A stretch of DNA of 7,054 nt, from the NCBI GenBank assembly GCA_900770145.1, contig CAAGJL010000319.1:1-7054 (forward strand), written 5' to 3'. A program made the position numbers and the translations under genes. Shown one piece after another: positions 6,130 to 7,054 of this stretch. Under the pieces are notes generated by a model. It was not told the origin of the DNA and did not search any database. It was given only the letters and a program-made list of their open reading frames with translations. This DNA comes from Clostridia bacterium (GTDB lineage Bacteria; Bacillota; Clostridia; Oscillospirales; CAG-272). Position 1 is the stretch's first letter, and each line of letters opens with the position of its first letter.

Positions 6130-6734
6130 AAACGCTGTCCAAAAGCATCTGTGCCGGGATTCTCATCTCGATCGGCGGGAGCGTTTTTCTTGCCTGCGAC
6201 CGGTATATCGGCGCCGCACTTTTTTCAGTTGCCCTGCTTTGCATCTGCTACCTGGATTATTACCTTTTTACCGGGAAAATCGGCTTTCTTACGGATCATT
6301 TCAACAAAACGTATCTTCGGGAGCTTCTGACAGGGCTGACCGGAAACCTGCTGACTGTTTTTCTGCTCGGTCTTGTCATCCGTTATGCCCTCCCCTCTCT
6401 CGGCGCCGCCGCCGCGCCGGTCTTTGCCGGAAAGCTGGAACAAAGCTTTGTCCAAACCCTTGTCCGCTCCGCTTTCTGCGGTGTGCTGATGTATCTTGCC
6501 GTTGCCGTCTTCCGGGACGGCAAAAATCCGATCGGAATTCTGTTCTGCATTCCCGTTTTTATTCTGAGCGGCTTTGAGCATTCCATCGCGGATATGTTCT
6601 ATTTCGGCGCTTCCGGCTGCACCGATGTGCGCGCCGCAGCGTTTCTTTTGACGGTGGTACTCGGAAATACGATCGGCAGTCTGCTCCTGCCGCTTCTTTC
6701 GCGAATCGGAGGAAAAAATGAAAACAAACCATAA
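6123..6734 (+). CDS. Small formate/nitrite transporter (FNT) family membrane channel
   Basis: FNT proteins are pentameric inner-membrane channels for small monovalent anions such as formate, nitrite or hydrosulfide. The 203 residues contain six hydrophobic segments: about 8-25, 28-50, 66-92, 109-131, 136-162 and 170-194. Family marks are AGILISIGG (11-19) in helix 1, YYLFTGKIGFL (46-56) after helix 2, GNLLTV (74-79) in helix 3 and SGFEHSIADMFYF (149-161) in helix 5. There H153 corresponds to the conserved pore histidine of FocA. GNTIGSLLLP (181-190) is in helix 6. It is shorter than FocA/NirC (about 255-285) because both ends are trimmed; no helix seems lost. It overlaps purM by 7 bp and purN by 17 bp. 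Formate is the inferred substrate, from its place before a formyl-THF-using enzyme and behind a ZTP riboswitch; sequence alone does not exclude nitrite or hydrosulfide. Confidence 0.85.
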   Translation: MLKTLSKSICAGILISIGGSVFLACDRYIGAALFSVALLCICYLDYYLFTGKIGFLTDHFNKTYLRELLTGLTGNLLTVFLLGLVIRYALPSLGAAAAPVFAGKLEQSFVQTLVRSAFCGVLMYLAVAVFRDGKNPIGILFCIPVFILSGFEHSIADMFYFGASGCTDVRAAAFLLTVVLGNTIGSLLLPLLSRIGGKNENKP

Positions 6735-7054
6735 AATCAACATTGCCGTGCTGGTTTCCGGCGGCGGAACCAACCTCCGGGCGCTCATCAACGCCCAAAA
6801 AAAGGGACTTCTGCACAGCGGAAGAATCGCGCTGGTCATCTCCGGCAAGGCGGACGCCTATGCGCTGAAACGGGCGGAAAAAGCGGGAATTCCGACGGCG
6901 GTCGCCGCAAAAAACGCCTGCGGCGGGCAGGCGGGGATGGAAGCGCGGATTTGCGCTCTTCTGGAAGAATATGCGGTTGATCTGATTGTTCTTGCCGGAT
7001 TTATGAGCATTCTCAGACGTGATTTTACATCCCAGATCGGAAGAGCGTCGTGTA
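6718..7054 (+). CDS. purN: GAR transformylase (phosphoribosylglycinamide formyltransferase), 3' end missing
   Basis: PurN transfers the formyl group of 10-formyl-THF to glycinamide ribonucleotide, the third purine step. The visible N-terminal half shows INIAVLVSGGGTNLRALI (7-24), where SGGGTNL is the family's phosphate-binding loop (usually SGxGSNL), then ALVISGKADAYALKRAEKAG (38-57) and DLIVLAGFMSILRRDF (88-103). About 105 genuine residues are present of an expected 200. The catalytic Asn/His segment (IHPSLLP-type) lies beyond the break. From base 7034 the sequence is sequencing adapter, so the apparent ending QIGRASC is not real protein; genomic sequence stops after S105 and the first base of the next codon. 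GGAGG (6708-6712) lies five bases before the ATG, inside the end of the transporter gene, with which it overlaps by 17 bp. Confidence 0.95.
   Translation, partial: MKTNHKINIAVLVSGGGTNLRALINAQKKGLLHSGRIALVISGKADAYALKRAEKAGIPTAVAAKNACGGQAGMEARICALLEEYAVDLIVLAGFMSILRRDFTSQIGRASC
7034..7054 (+). other. Illumina TruSeq adapter remnant at the contig end
   Basis: The final 21 bases begin AGATCGGAAGAGC, the common core of Illumina TruSeq adapters, and continue with GTCGTGTA, as in the adapter read through on the second read. They are not genomic and should be trimmed. Confidence 0.96.

Noticed and set aside
7033..7054. PurN residues QIGRASC as a divergent or frameshifted PurN C-terminal segment
   Set aside because: The bases encoding them are Illumina adapter, so they carry no biological information.

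Overview
The window looks like one end of a contig from a moderately GC-rich Gram-positive, most likely a member of the class Clostridia. This is inferred from strong AGGAGG-type ribosome binding sites on nearly every gene, clostridial-looking Pur/Pyr proteins and a ZTP riboswitch. It carries two divergently transcribed de novo nucleotide operons that share one AT-rich control region at about 2025-2401. The extreme right end (7034-7054) is Illumina adapter sequence, not genome.

Left arm, minus strand: a consensus promoter (2075-2103) drives pyrC (dihydroorotase, 2024-810). pyrC overlaps carA by 28 bp; carA is the carbamoyl-phosphate synthase small subunit, starts at 837 and runs off the left edge. 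These are pyrimidine steps 1 and 3.

Control region: after the two promoters, the plus strand has a recognisable ZTP (pfl-type) riboswitch at 2241-2331. It merges into an intrinsic terminator at 2327-2376, followed by the purE ribosome binding site. ZTP/ZMP (phosphorylated AICA-riboside) accumulates when 10-formyl-tetrahydrofolate is short, so the purine operon should be read through when one-carbon supply is low.

Right arm, plus strand: purE, purC, purF, purM, a small six-helix formate/nitrite transporter (FNT) gene and purN (cut by the contig end). Spacing is tight throughout, with overlaps of 7 bp (purM/FNT) and 17 bp (FNT/purN). purF makes phosphoribosylamine. purN formylates GAR (glycinamide ribonucleotide) using 10-formyl-THF. 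purM makes AIR (aminoimidazole ribonucleotide). purE and purC carry AIR to SAICAR. The FNT gene sits directly before the formyl-THF-consuming enzyme and behind a riboswitch that senses formyl-THF shortage. A coherent reading is that it supplies formate for one-carbon/purine synthesis. That link is the most interesting inference in the window.

No tRNA, rRNA, mobile element or CRISPR array was seen.
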